Source: Geobacter sp. FeAm09
GTDB taxonomy: Bacteria > Desulfobacterota > Desulfuromonadia > Geobacterales > Pseudopelobacteraceae
Assembly (NCBI RefSeq): GCF_008330225.1
Contig: NZ_CP042466.1
Location: 1,002,501 to 1,066,500, forward strand
Length of the DNA stretch: 64,000 nucleotides
Reading direction: 5' to 3'
Program-made: the position numbers and the translations under genes
Notes under the pieces: model-generated
The model's database searches: none
What the model was told of the DNA's origin: nothing
Seen by the model: only the letters and a program-made list of their open reading frames with translations
In this document: positions 52,708 to 62,213 of the stretch, one piece after another
Layout of the letters: each line of letters starts with the position of its first letter
Position numbering within the stretch: position 1 is the first letter of the stretch

Positions 52708-53927
52708 TGGAGTACCTCATCGGGCGGCAGGCCATCGTCAGCCAGGCGGAAGAGATCGTCGCCTACGAACTGCTGTTCCGGTCGCAGGAAGCGCAGGACC
52801 GTGCCGAGGTGGAGAGCGCTCTCCGCGCCACCTCACGCACCATCCTGAGTACGCTCTCCGGCTTTGGCACCGGGACCGCCATGGGCAGGCATCGCGGCTT
52901 CGTCAACGTGGATGCGGACCTGCTCATGAGCGATAGCCTGGAACTGCTGCCGCCGGAACGGTTCGGCCTGGAGCTCCTGGAGACCATCGCCGTTACCCCG
53001 GAAGTGATCGGGCGCTGCCGTGAGCTCAAGGCCAGGGGGTACCTGCTGGCCCTGGACGACCACGAGTACGATCCCCGCTGCCGGGAGCTGTACGAGGGGG
53101 TGGTCGACGTCATCAAGATCGATGTCCTGGGACAGGACGGGGACGCCCTGGCGGCGGCGGTGGCACGGTTCCGGCGGTACCCGGTCAAGCTCTTGGCGGA
53201 AAAGGTGGACAGCCGGGAGCGCTACCTGGAATGCCGGGAACTTGGCTTCGACCTGTTCCAGGGGTATACTTTCTCCCAGCCGGCCGTCATGAAGAAACGG
53301 CGCTGGGACGGTTCGTCCGCCACGGTCTTCAAGCTGATGGGGCAGCTCACGGACGACGCGGAACTGGAGACGGTGGAGCGGACGATCAGGGAAAGCCCGC
53401 CGCTCGTCTACAAACTGCTGATCCTGGTGAACTCCATCTCCCTGGGACTGCGGGCAAAGGTCGCCTCCATCCGCCACGCCGTCATGATGATCGGCCTGCA
53501 CCAGCTCAAGCGCTGGGTGCAACTGGCCATCTTCGCCACGGACGGGGAGGCGTGCCTGGACGACCCGGTGGTGGACCTGGCCGCGGTGCGGGCGGTCTTC
53601 ATGGAGGAGTTGGTCAGGCTGACCCCCCTGGTGCGCAAAAACCGCCATGCCGCCGACGAGGGGTACCTGGTCGGCATCCTGTCGATCCTCACCAGCGTCT
53701 ACGACGTACCCATGGAGGAGATCCTGGCGAACCTGCATCTTTCCGACGAGGTCCGGGCCGCCCTGGTGAGCCGGGAAGGGGATTACGGCCTGCTCCTGAG
53801 CCTGGTGGAGATGATCGAGAACCTGGAGTTCGAACGCGCCGCGCAACGCCTGGAAACGCTGGAGATACCGCTTCTGGCGGTCCTCGGCTGCCAGAAAAAG
53901 GCCTATGGCTGGCGTTTCGGACTATGA
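52707..53927 (+). CDS. EAL-HDOD protein with degenerate EAL domain
   Basis: A 406-residue YuxH-type protein: an EAL-like domain in residues 1-190 and an HDOD domain in about 200-390. The signature EAL is YELLFR here and the metal ligands are poorly kept (LLALDDHEYDP, VDVIKID), so it is unlikely to cleave c-di-GMP and probably acts as a signalling scaffold. The HDOD part begins SSATVFKLMGQLTDDAELETVERTIRESPPLVYKLLILVNS. Its ATG overlaps the stop of the second kinase (TAATG), so they are co-translated. Confidence 0.9.
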   Translation: MEYLIGRQAIVSQAEEIVAYELLFRSQEAQDRAEVESALRATSRTILSTLSGFGTGTAMGRHRGFVNVDADLLMSDSLELLPPERFGLELLETIAVTPEVIGRCRELKARGYLLALDDHEYDPRCRELYEGVVDVIKIDVLGQDGDALAAAVARFRRYPVKLLAEKVDSRERYLECRELGFDLFQGYTFSQPAVMKKRRWDGSSATVFKLMGQLTDDAELETVERTIRESPPLVYKLLILVNSISLGLRAKVASIRHAVMMIGLHQLKRWVQLAIFATDGEACLDDPVVDLAAVRAVFMEELVRLTPLVRKNRHAADEGYLVGILSILTSVYDVPMEEILANLHLSDEVRAALVSREGDYGLLLSLVEMIENLEFERAAQRLETLEIPLLAVLGCQKKAYGWRFGL

Positions 53928-53984
53928 CACGGCGGGAACCGGGACCCGGGGGAGCGGAAGAGGCCATAAGCGAGGAGGAGCGTC

Positions 53985-54362
53985 ATGCCCGACAGCACCA
54001 TCCTGATCGTTGACGACGATGAGATGATCCGCGACGTTTCGGCCGCCATGCTGGAGGAACTGGGGTTCGCGACCCTGGCCGCCGCCGACGGCCCGGAGGC
54101 CCTGCGCATCTTCCGGGACCGGGGGGACGGCATCGCCCTGGTGCTTCTGGACATGAGCATGCCGGTCATGGACGGCATCGCGGTCTTCAGGGAACTGCGC
54201 CGCATCCGGCCGGACGTTCGGGTCATCCTCGCCAGCGGCTACGGCGAACAGGAGGTGGAGGCGTCCCTCGGGGAGATGGGGGTGGACGGTTTCGTCCAGA
54301 AGCCGTTCAACCTGGAGGAGTTGGCCGCCGTCGTACGGCGGGTTGCCGGGCGGCAACCATAA
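53985..54362 (+). CDS. Single-domain response regulator
   Basis: A 125-residue CheY-like receiver. ILIVDDDEMIRDV carries the acidic pocket, LVLLDMSMPVMDG the phospho-Asp (about residue 57) and VDGFVQKPF the Lys. No output domain. It lies between the EAL-HDOD gene and the third kinase gene, which has its own receiver of similar sequence, so a phosphorelay among the cluster is likely. Confidence 0.92.
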   Translation: MPDSTILIVDDDEMIRDVSAAMLEELGFATLAAADGPEALRIFRDRGDGIALVLLDMSMPVMDGIAVFRELRRIRPDVRVILASGYGEQEVEASLGEMGVDGFVQKPFNLEELAAVVRRVAGRQP

Positions 54363-54380
54363 CTCCGGAGGGATTCCCCC

Positions 54381-57001
54381 ATGTCCCCTGTGCCGCTGTC
54401 CGTCAAAACCGTCCTGTTCGCCATCATCGGGCTCGTCGCGCTCCCCTGTGTCGGCATCATCATCCATACCGGGCTGCACCACCGGGACGAGGTCATCGAG
54501 GATGCCGGCGCGGAGACCCGGCGGGTGGTGGGACGCATCGTGGCGGAACAGCAGAACCTCACCGCCGCCACGGAGCAGCTCTTGTCCACCCTGGGGCGGC
54601 TGCCCGAGGTCGCGGACAAGGACGCGCCCCGGACCGGGGCCATCCTGGCGGGCCTGGTCCAGCTCAACCCCCAGTACGCTAATCTCCTCATCGCCGACAC
54701 CCTGGGCAACGTCTGGTGCTCGGGCATCCCGGCCCCGCTCCCCCTCTCCATCGCCGACCGCCGCCATTTCAAAAACGCCCTGGCCGGCGGCCGCCTCTCC
54801 TCCAGCGAATACCTCATCGGCCGCACCACCAACAGGCCCGCCATCAGCTACGCCTATCCCTACCGTGGCCACAACGGCGCCATCGCCGGGGTCATCGTCG
54901 CCACCCTCAACCTGGACTATTACCAGGGCATCGTGGACCAGCTCAAGCTCCCCGACAAGACCGGGCTGCTGCTCGTGGACCACCGGGGGATCATCATCTA
55001 CGCCAGCCGGGGGGCGAGCCCGAGGATCGGCGTCCCGTTGCGGGCGGACCTGTACCGGCGCATGGTGGGGGGGCGGAGGAGGGGACCGGCAGCATCGACA
55101 GCATGGCGGGGGACCGGCGCATCGCCACCTACCGCAAGCTGCGCCTCAGGGGCGAGACGGAGCCCTACCTGTACGTCCGGGTCTCCACCCCCTACCATAC
55201 GGCCCTGGCTACGGCCGACGCCCGGTTCCTGGGCGACGTGGCCCTGCTGTCGGCCTTTTTGCTCCTGGCGGCCGGGGCCGCCTACCTGGTGGGGACGCAC
55301 TTCATCATCCGGCGGATCTCGCTCTTGACGGACGCCTCGCGGCGCCTGGCCGAGGGGGAGCGGCACATCCGGGTGGCGGACCTGGTGCGGGGAGGCGAAC
55401 TGGGGGCCCTGGGGCAGACCTTCGACCACATGGCCGAGCAGCTCGAACTGCGGGAGAGCGCCCTGCGGGACAGTGAAGGGCACCTGCGGGTGCTCTTCGA
55501 GTCGTCCCAGGCCGGCATCCTGCTCCTGGACGCCACCGGCACGATCATGGTGGCCAACCGGCGCCTGGCCGAGATGCTGGGGCGCACCCCGGAGGAGTTG
55601 ACCGGCACCCCCTATTCGGACCACGTCCCGCCGGACCAGCGGCATCTCTGCCGGGAAAACCTGCGCCGGATCATCGACCGGGAGGTGGACGCCTTCAGCA
55701 CCGAGCGGTGCTACCTGCGGGGGGACGGGGAGGTCTTCTGGGGCTATTTCACCGGCCGCCGCCACGAGGACGGGAACGGAAGGCTCATCGGTCTGGTGGG
55801 GCACATCAGCGACATCGGCGACATCAAGCGCGCCGAGGAGGAGCGGCGCAGGATCGAGCAGCAGATGCTGCACGCCCAGAAGCTGGAGGGGTTGGGGGTC
55901 CTGGCCGGGGGCATCGCCCACGACTTCAACAACATCCTCATGGCCATCACCGGCAATACTGACCTGGCGCTGATGCGCATCGACAAGGGCTCCCCCTGCG
56001 TGGCGAACCTGCGCAGGATCGAGGAGGCCGCCGCCCGGGCCACGGAGCTGGCCGGGCAGATGCTGGCCTACTCGGGGCGGGGCAAGTTCCTCATCGAGCG
56101 CATCGACCTGAACCGCATCCTCCGGGAGATGGTCCAGATGCTGGAGGTCTCCATCTCCAAGAAGGCCGCGCTGCGGCTCGACCTGACCCCGGAGCCGGCG
56201 GCGGTGGAGGCGGACGCCACCCAGGTGCGCCAGATCGTCATGAACCTGGTGATCAACGCCTCGGAGGCCATGGGCGACCGGGACGGGACGATCGCCGTCG
56301 CCACCGGCTGCATGGAGTGCGACGCGGCGTATCTGGACAATCCCTGGCTGAACGAGAACAGGGGACCGGGGGCCTACGCCTGGCTCGAAGTGGCCGACAC
56401 CGGCTGCGGCATGGACCGGGAGACCATGGCCAGGATCTTCGACCCCTTCTTCACCACCAAGTTCACCGGCCGGGGGCTGGGCATGGCCGCGGTGCTCGGC
56501 ATCATCCGCGGCCACCGGGGGGCCATCAGGGTCTCCAGCGAGCCGGGACGGGGCACGACCTTCAGGGTGCTCCTGCCCGCCGCCGGCCAGCCGGGGGAAC
56601 GTCCCGTCCCGGAGGCCCCAGCCTTGGGCTGGCGCGGTAGCGGCACGGTCATCCTGGCGGACGACGAGGAGAGTGTGCGGGGCATCGGTACGGAGATGCT
56701 GAAAGCGCTGGGATACGTCCCCATCACCGCCGTGGACGGCCGCCAGGCGCTGGAGCTGTGCCGCACCACCCCGGACATCGCCTTCGTCATCCTGGACCTG
56801 ACTATGCCGAACATGGACGGGGAACAGTGCTTCCGGGAGATCAGGCGCCTTGTCCCCGGCATGCGGGTGATCGTCTCCAGCGGCTATAACGAGCAGGAGG
56901 TGGCTCCCCGGTTCGCCGGCAAGGGGCTGGACGGCTTCATCCAGAAGCCCTACACCCTGGCCGCCCTCCGAAAGGTCGTATCCAGCCTGGGGGCGGCCTG
57001 A
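54381..57001 (+). pseudogene. Hybrid sensor histidine kinase, frameshifted in a G-run
   Basis: Two frames combine into an 873-residue kinase. The first (54381 to about 55070) gives TM1 and most of a Cache-type sensor. The second gives the rest of the sensor, TM2 (DVALLSAFLLLAAGAAYLVG), HAMP (ISLLTDASRRLAEGERHIRV), PAS, HisKA ([16 protein letters not shown]), ATPase (FTGRGLGMAAVLGII) and a receiver (LDLTMPNMDG). One more G in the seven-G run at about 55066-55072 joins them as RRMVGGAEEGTGS. As printed the protein is split inside its sensor. Confidence 0.85.
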
Positions 57002-57028
57002 ATCTCACGGCCGGCCTCCCACCATGCG

Positions 57029-57063
57029 CAAAAAGCCCCCGGGCGGACCTGGGGGCTTTTTGC
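57029..57063. terminator. Bidirectional intrinsic terminator
   Basis: AAAAAGCCCCCGGG pairs with CCTGGGGGCTTTTT. It serves both the kinase gene (plus) and the ELWxxDGT lipoprotein gene (minus). Confidence 0.85.
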
Positions 57064-57095
57064 GTCGCGGACGTCGTTTGCGGCGGGGTGGAGCG

Positions 57096-58580
57096 TCAGC
57101 CTTTCATCCCGAATAAGCTGATGCCGTCGCCGGTTCCGGGGTTCAGGTCCTTGAGCAGCTTGGTCCCGGCCGCGGTGCCGTCGGTGGTCCAGAGTTCCAG
57201 GCCGTGGTCGGCGTCAGAGGCGCTCAGGAGCAGGGTCGTGAAGTTTCCGTACAGGTATGACGTATTGGACATGCTGGCAAAGACCTGGATTGCCACGGCG
57301 CCTGAACTGGACGAGCCGGGATAGATGTCCGCCACCATGGCGGTGCCGGCGTCCGTGCCGTCCGTGACCCACAGTTCGGTACCGTGGACGCCGTCGTCGG
57401 CATTGAAATAGAGCTTGCCGTTGAAGATCGTAAAACTGTCGGGGTACGAACTGGCGCCTGCGGTGGCGGTGTTGATATCCTTCAGCATGACGGTGCCCGC
57501 CTCGGTGCCGTCGCTTACCCACAACTCATAGCCATGGGTGCCGTCGGTGGCGTCAAAATAGAGTTTGCCGTTGAATACCGTAAAACTGTCGGGGGAGGAA
57601 CCGGCGCCTGCGGTGGCGGTGTTGATATCCTTCACCATGGTGGTGCCGCTGGCGGTGCCGTCCGTGACCCACAGCTCCGAGCCGTTGACGCCGTCGTCGG
57701 CTCTAAAGTAGAGCTTGCCGCCCATGGGCGTAAAGTAGAGGGGGTAGGAACTGGCGCCAGCGGTGGTGTTGATGTCCTTCAGCATGACGGTGCCGTCGGC
57801 GGTGCCGTTCGTAACCCACAGCTCATAGCCGTTGACGCCGTCGTTGGCCTGGAAGTAGAGCTTGCCGTTCATGGCGGTAAAACCGCCGGGGTAGGAGCTG
57901 GCGCCCGCGCTGCTGGTGTTGATGTCCTTCACCATGGCGGTGCCGGCGGAGGTGCCGTCCGAGGCCCACAGTTCATAGCCGTTGGTGCCGTCGGTAGCGG
58001 AGAAATAGAGCTTGCTCCCCATGACCGCCAGAGATCTGGGGTAGGAACTGGCGCCCGCGGTGGTGTTGATGTCCTTCACCATGACGGTGCCGGTGGCGGT
58101 GCCGTCGGTCACCCACAGCTCCGTGCCGTTGGTGCCGTCGTTGGCGGCGAAGTAGAGCTTGCCGTTAAAGGCCGTAAGCTCTGCGGGACCGCCGGATATT
58201 TGCTTGGCAATCGTTGCGTTCGCTGCCTTGTCCACATTGTTGGCCTGAAAAGTCTTCACCTGGGTGGTGCCGGCGGCGGTGCCGTCGGTGACCCAGAGCC
58301 CGTAGTTGGTGCCGTCGCTGGCGAAGAAACAGATCTTGCCGTTCAGGGGGGTAAAACCTATGGGGTTGGAATCGCCGCTGCCCGGATTGATGTCCTTGAT
58401 CAGGGTGACGGCGCCGTCCTTCACCAGGTACGGTTCGGCGCCGGTGGTGCCGTCGGTCATGGCGACAACGGCGAAGGGGGTGGTTGTCTGCTGGGTCGCG
58501 GCATCGTTGCCGCATCCGGCCAGGGCGAAGCAGGCCGCGGCCATGGTCCCGGCAAGGGCCAGGCGAAGAGTCGTGCGCAT
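57096..58580 (-). CDS. ELWxxDGT-repeat lipoprotein
   Basis: A 494-residue exported lipoprotein. The signal peptide ends in FALAGC, a lipobox, so Cys is probably lipidated. The rest is eight ELWxxDGT-type repeats of about 48 residues (ELWVTDGT, ELWASDGT, ELWVSDGT and variants), a pattern known from the TIGR04534 repeat and predicted to fold as a beta-propeller-like surface domain. Repeats 2-7 are very alike, suggesting recent expansion or recombination. Start ATG 58580 has AAGGAGG nine bases upstream, better placed than for the ATG at 58589. Function unknown; adhesion or substrate contact is a guess. Confidence 0.85.
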   Translation of the reverse strand: MRTTLRLALAGTMAAACFALAGCGNDAATQQTTTPFAVVAMTDGTTGAEPYLVKDGAVTLIKDINPGSGDSNPIGFTPLNGKICFFASDGTNYGLWVTDGTAAGTTQVKTFQANNVDKAANATIAKQISGGPAELTAFNGKLYFAANDGTNGTELWVTDGTATGTVMVKDINTTAGASSYPRSLAVMGSKLYFSATDGTNGYELWASDGTSAGTAMVKDINTSSAGASSYPGGFTAMNGKLYFQANDGVNGYELWVTNGTADGTVMLKDINTTAGASSYPLYFTPMGGKLYFRADDGVNGSELWVTDGTASGTTMVKDINTATAGAGSSPDSFTVFNGKLYFDATDGTHGYELWVSDGTEAGTVMLKDINTATAGASSYPDSFTIFNGKLYFNADDGVHGTELWVTDGTDAGTAMVADIYPGSSSSGAVAIQVFASMSNTSYLYGNFTTLLLSASDADHGLELWTTDGTAAGTKLLKDLNPGTGDGISLFGMKG

Positions 58581-58766
58581 TACAGTCATCCTCCTTTTGT
58601 ACGTCTTCTCGGTTTTTTCGGATCGCTTCGCCTGGACACGGCGTCGGGGATAATCCGTTGTTTTCGTTTTTTACTCTGAAATGTGCAGAAAATATGTCCG
58701 GGGATCCACGGTTTCTGTGTCGGGGTTTTTACGGACAGGGAGTGGGCCAAGATTTTCTCTTTTTGG

Positions 58767-58800
58767 TTGACATGTTTGTCAATTCGATAACAACATTATC
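58767..58800. promoter_or_regulatory. Two adjacent palindromes upstream of the lipoprotein gene
   Basis: TTGACA-TGTT-TGTCAA (58767-58782) and GATAA-CAACA-TTATC (58786-58800), both perfect. The first has the length and symmetry of CRP/FNR-family boxes but not a standard consensus. They lie 187-220 bp upstream of the lipoprotein ATG. Confidence 0.5.
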
Positions 58801-59460
58801 AAAATAATAAGGAACGATTCGTTTCGAGAAATAAAAAATCCATAATTGCGAGCGGTTACGTGCAAGTCACCATTGGTACGTTCCTTGCTCTCATGAAAAA
58901 GCAGACGCCTCTTCCGGGGCACCCGTCCCGGGGAGGCCGTTGTCGGTTGTCATGCGCAGAAGCGGCGCCACCGCAGCCAGTTCTGCGTTACGGAAGGCCC
59001 GTGGAGTCCCTCTCTCTTCCTTCACGGGCTTTTTCGCTTGTACGTAGCTCTCCCGCTCCGAACCGGGGCTGGGAGGCTCTTGCCGGTTTCCGATTCGGAC
59101 ATGTGGACTTTCGACCCGACCATCCGGCCCCTGCGGGAGCCGTGGCGGTCCGACCGCTCTGCGTGTTGTCGCCCAGGCCTGGAGACCATGGGACTGCCGG
59201 AGGCGTGTTGCGACACCCTCCCCATGCACGCCCGAAGGTTGATGCCGCAAGGGCGGAAAGTCCCATTCCGAACGGAAGTTACGTCAGGCCGGATGCGGGA
59301 CCGTCCCGGTCCGGACCGCGCGGCAACGACCATCGCCCCGATCCCACGCCATGCCTCAATGACGAGGCGCCTCAGCCTTGCAAGCGACGAACCGCGCGGA
59401 AGATGTTTTTCCTGCGGCGTCACGGTCACGGATTCGTGGAACACATGAGTAAAAATAAAT
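58801..59460. other. GC-rich stretch without a credible gene, flanked by hairpins
   Basis: About 560 bp of GC-rich DNA set in AT-rich surroundings. Minus-strand hairpin GCCTCCCCGGG...CCCCGG-AGAGGC followed by TTTTT lies at about 58905-58945. Another, GCCCGTG...CACGGGC followed by TTTTT on the plus strand, lies at about 58998-59036. Frames here are short, Arg/Pro-rich and antisense to each other. It may be a structured RNA or a decayed element. Confidence 0.35.
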
Positions 59461-59618
59461 TATAATGACGTTGAATATGATGGTGCACCTATGTTATAGA
59501 GCAACTTGTTGCTACTTGAATAATATGTAAACAATGTTGCTAAGCAAATATCATATATAGTATTGGTTGTTGTGAACCTGTATCAGCGATACATAGTAAC
59601 AATTTTATAAAAATAGAG

Positions 59619-59705
59619 TTCATCGAACAGGCAAAACCAGGGCAACCTGGCGACGCAAAGCTACCTGTCCAATCACTGGTTGGATAGAGGGGCCGCCGAA
59701 ATGAC
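59619..59705 (+). ncRNA. GEMM-I riboswitch (c-di-GMP or cGAMP) before the chemoreceptor gene
   Basis: P1 pairs TCAT (59620-59623) with ATGA (59701-59704). Inside are GGCAAAACC, the P2 hairpin CCAGG-GCAA-CCTGG with a GNRA loop, CGACGCAAAGC, the P3 hairpin TCCAA...TTGGA, and GGGGCCGCCG. These are the conserved GEMM-I elements in order. A terminator follows at 59724-59762 as expression platform. The next gene is a methyl-accepting chemotaxis protein. Confidence 0.85.
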
Positions 59706-59723
59706 ACAAGTATAGTTATTGTG

Positions 59724-59762
59724 ACAAGGCCCGCTTTTACCCAAAAGTCGGGCCTTGTTTGT
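59724..59762 (+). terminator. Riboswitch expression-platform terminator
   Basis: ACAAGGCCCG and CTTTT pair with AAAAG and CGGGCCTTGT, ending in TTTGT. The stem directly follows the GEMM aptamer, so ligand binding can switch termination. Confidence 0.8.
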
Positions 59763-59943
59763 AACATGACCGTATCTGGGCAACATTCCTGTTGCCGGTG
59801 CCGATAAGAGACAAAACAGAGAACCGATGATCCCCTCGCCCCTTCCGGCCCCGCGGGTCATGCCGCCAAGGGGGGACGTGGCCGTTTTGCGACAGCGTAG
59901 CGCTTGATTCGTATGAAACATTACCCCCACAGAGGAGAATGGC

Positions 59944-61563
59944 ATGAAGGATTTGAAGATCGGCACAAAGATGTTACTTGGTTTCGGGATCGTGGCGGTG
60001 ATCATGATCTGCACCATAACCAGCGGGATCATGCTGCTCAACAGGATCGGGCGGCAATTCGACGAGGCCCAGGCCTTCAACACGGTCAGCGGCTACTCGC
60101 AGCAGGTCCAGACCTCCATCTTCGATATCAACGACCTGGTGAAGCAGGTGGCCATGAACAGCGACGAGGCCGACAAGAAGGCGATCCTGGCCAAGATTGC
60201 GCAGCGGCGCAAGGTCTACGTGGACAACCTGGAAAAGGTGTCCAAAACCGCGGTGTCGCCCGAGGCGAAGCAGTTGTTCGAGGAGTACAAGAAGACCACG
60301 GCCGCCGGCAGGGAGGTCAACAAGCAGTTGATCGAGTATGCCATGCAGAACAAGATGCAGGAGTTCATCGATCTCTACAAGAAGGATTTCGAACGGATCG
60401 ACACCAACAGCCACGACATGCTCACCAAAATGGCCGAATACAACGACAACCGGGTGAAGGAACTCCTGAAAAGCGCGGATCAGAGCGAGCGGCAGGCCAA
60501 GATCATGTTCGGCCTCTTCGGGCTGGCCTCGGTCATCATCAGCGTCCTGATCGCCGTCACCCTGACCCGCAGCGTGACCCGGCCCATCGGGGAATGCGTC
60601 GCCGTGGCCAACTCCCTGGCTGCCGGCGACCTGACCATGGAGGTGCGGGCCCAGGCCAAGGATGAAACCGGCCAACTGATGGCGGCCATGGGCAATATGG
60701 TGGCGACCCTGCGGGACGTCATGGGGAGGGCGAACGCCACTTCCAGCCAACTGGCGGCCGCCGCGGTGCAACTGGAGTCCACCGCCGAGCAGATCGCCAC
60801 CGGCGCCGAGGAGGTCGCCTCCCAGGCCGGGACCGTGGCCACCGCCAGCGAGGAGATGTCCCACACCAGCACCGACATCGCCCGCAACTGCACCATGGCC
60901 GCCGACGCCTCCCACCGGACGGCTGAAACCACCACCACCGGAGCCGCGGTGGTTCAGGAGACCATCACCGGCATGAACATCATCGCGGAGCGGGTGCGCC
61001 ATACCTCCCAGACCATCGAGACCCTGGGCTCCCGTTCCGAGCAGATCGGCAACATCGTGGGCACCATCGAGGACATCGCCGACCAGACGAACCTGTTGGC
61101 CCTGAACGCGGCCATCGAGGCGGCCCGGGCCGGGGAGCAGGGGCGCGGTTTCGCCGTGGTGGCCGACGAGGTGCGGGCCCTGGCCGAGCGGACCACCACG
61201 GCGACCAAGGAGATCGGCGAGATGATCCGGGCCATTCAGAACGAGACCCAGACCGCCGTGAAATCCATGGACGAAGGGGTGCGCGAGGTGGAGAAGGGGG
61301 CCACGTCCTCCCAGAAATCGGGCCGGGCCCTGGAGGAGATCCTGAACCAGATCAACGAGGTCACCATGCAGATCAACCAGATCGCCACGGCGTCGGAGGA
61401 ACAGACCGCCACCACCAACGAGGTGACCATGAACATCCAGCAGATCACGGCGGTGGTGGCCCAGACCGCCCGGGGCGCCGAGGAGACCGCCGGGGCCGCC
61501 TCAAGCTTAAGCCAGCTCGCCCAGGAGTTGCAGACCCTGGTCCGGCGGTTCAAGCTGGCGTAG
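59944..61563 (+). CDS. Methyl-accepting chemotaxis protein
   Basis: A 539-residue chemoreceptor. TM1 is about residues 9-31, a four-helix-bundle periplasmic sensor spans about 32-182 (4HB_MCP type), TM2 about 183-207, then HAMP ([25 protein letters not shown]) and the long signalling coiled coil with the conserved tip [37 protein letters not shown]. No C-terminal CheR-binding pentapeptide. GAGGAG precedes the ATG. Its mRNA leader carries a GEMM riboswitch, so receptor level follows cyclic-dinucleotide concentration. Confidence 0.95.
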   Translation: MKDLKIGTKMLLGFGIVAVIMICTITSGIMLLNRIGRQFDEAQAFNTVSGYSQQVQTSIFDINDLVKQVAMNSDEADKKAILAKIAQRRKVYVDNLEKVSKTAVSPEAKQLFEEYKKTTAAGREVNKQLIEYAMQNKMQEFIDLYKKDFERIDTNSHDMLTKMAEYNDNRVKELLKSADQSERQAKIMFGLFGLASVIISVLIAVTLTRSVTRPIGECVAVANSLAAGDLTMEVRAQAKDETGQLMAAMGNMVATLRDVMGRANATSSQLAAAAVQLESTAEQIATGAEEVASQAGTVATASEEMSHTSTDIARNCTMAADASHRTAETTTTGAAVVQETITGMNIIAERVRHTSQTIETLGSRSEQIGNIVGTIEDIADQTNLLALNAAIEAARAGEQGRGFAVVADEVRALAERTTTATKEIGEMIRAIQNETQTAVKSMDEGVREVEKGATSSQKSGRALEEILNQINEVTMQINQIATASEEQTATTNEVTMNIQQITAVVAQTARGAEETAGAASSLSQLAQELQTLVRRFKLA

Positions 61564-61592
61564 GCGCCGGTTCCCGCATCCATGCACCCAGC

Positions 61593-61625
61593 GGCACCCG
61601 GACTTGGTCCGGGTGCCGTTTTTTC
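61593..61625 (+). terminator. Intrinsic terminator of chemoreceptor gene
   Basis: GGCACCCGGAC pairs perfectly with GTCCGGGTGCC, then GTTTTTT. Confidence 0.9.
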
Positions 61626-61660
61626 GTGTTAAATCATGGGGATATGTGGCGTGCACCAAG

Positions 61661-61721
61661 AGTGTTACTTTTTTTAACACTTTGGAATTACATTGAAAGT
61701 TACGGTTTGCTGATGTAGAAG
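61661..61721 (+). promoter_or_regulatory. Dyad-box promoter D (single box)
   Basis: One box, TGTTAC-TTTTT-TTAACA (61663-61679), then 12-13 bp, TTGAAA (61693-61698), 17 bp, TAGAAG (61716-61721), then GGGAGG as at sites A and C. The second box 29 bp upstream is not recognisable. It reads rightward, antisense to the small gene at 61760-61903 and toward the DUF4349 gene at 62214. Confidence 0.55.
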
Positions 61722-61759
61722 GGAGGTGGGGAGCATTGGGCCGGGGACCGCCCGGTCCG

Positions 61760-61903
61760 TCAGCACGGCGCGAACAGCTCCGCAACCCCGGTCCGGTACA
61801 GCCTGCTGATGCAGACGATGCCGACTGCGGTAAGGGCCAGGATCGCGGCCGAGTACGCCGTGAGGAATTTCTTTTCGAAGATGGTCAGGATGCCGCTTTT
61901 CAT
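61760..61903 (-). CDS. Small single-pass membrane protein (47 aa)
   Basis: A 47-residue protein, MKSGILTIFEKKFLTAYSAA then a hydrophobic segment (AILALTAVGIVCISRLY) and a short polar tail ending in Cys. AAGGAGAACACG gives a strong ribosome site, which is why I accept this short gene. Function unknown. The dyad-box promoter D would produce RNA antisense to it. Confidence 0.55.
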   Translation of the reverse strand: MKSGILTIFEKKFLTAYSAAILALTAVGIVCISRLYRTGVAELFAPC

Positions 61904-62213
61904 CGTGTTCTCCTTGGCTGGGGATGCGTGCCGCACGAGCGGCTGTGCCCATGGGGCGCACTCCCCGGGTTTCTTGTTATTTTTGTTGCGGGGAGCGTGC
62001 CAATTGAAGGTTGCACGTAATTACAGTGGGTTACGGCATGGGTGGCGAGGGTGGCTGTATCATTTGGAAACAGTCCGGCTCGTTGTGTGCCGTTTGGGGA
62101 CAGGAAGGGAAGTGGGAGCGGTTGCCGCACCCGCCTGGACGGTGGGGTAAAGCAGATAATGACCATGCGTCAGCAGTATTTGCACCAGCATATCTCTAGG
62201 TAGGAGATATCGA

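Noticed and set aside
57300-58200. Regular repeats about 150 bp apart that could suggest a CRISPR or satellite array
   Set aside because: They keep one reading frame and encode the ELWxxDGT repeats; there are no short palindromic repeats with unique spacers. I found no CRISPR array anywhere in the window.
62011-62199. 62-codon frame upstream of the DUF4349 gene
   Set aside because: No ribosome site and no protein-like pattern; likely leader sequence.
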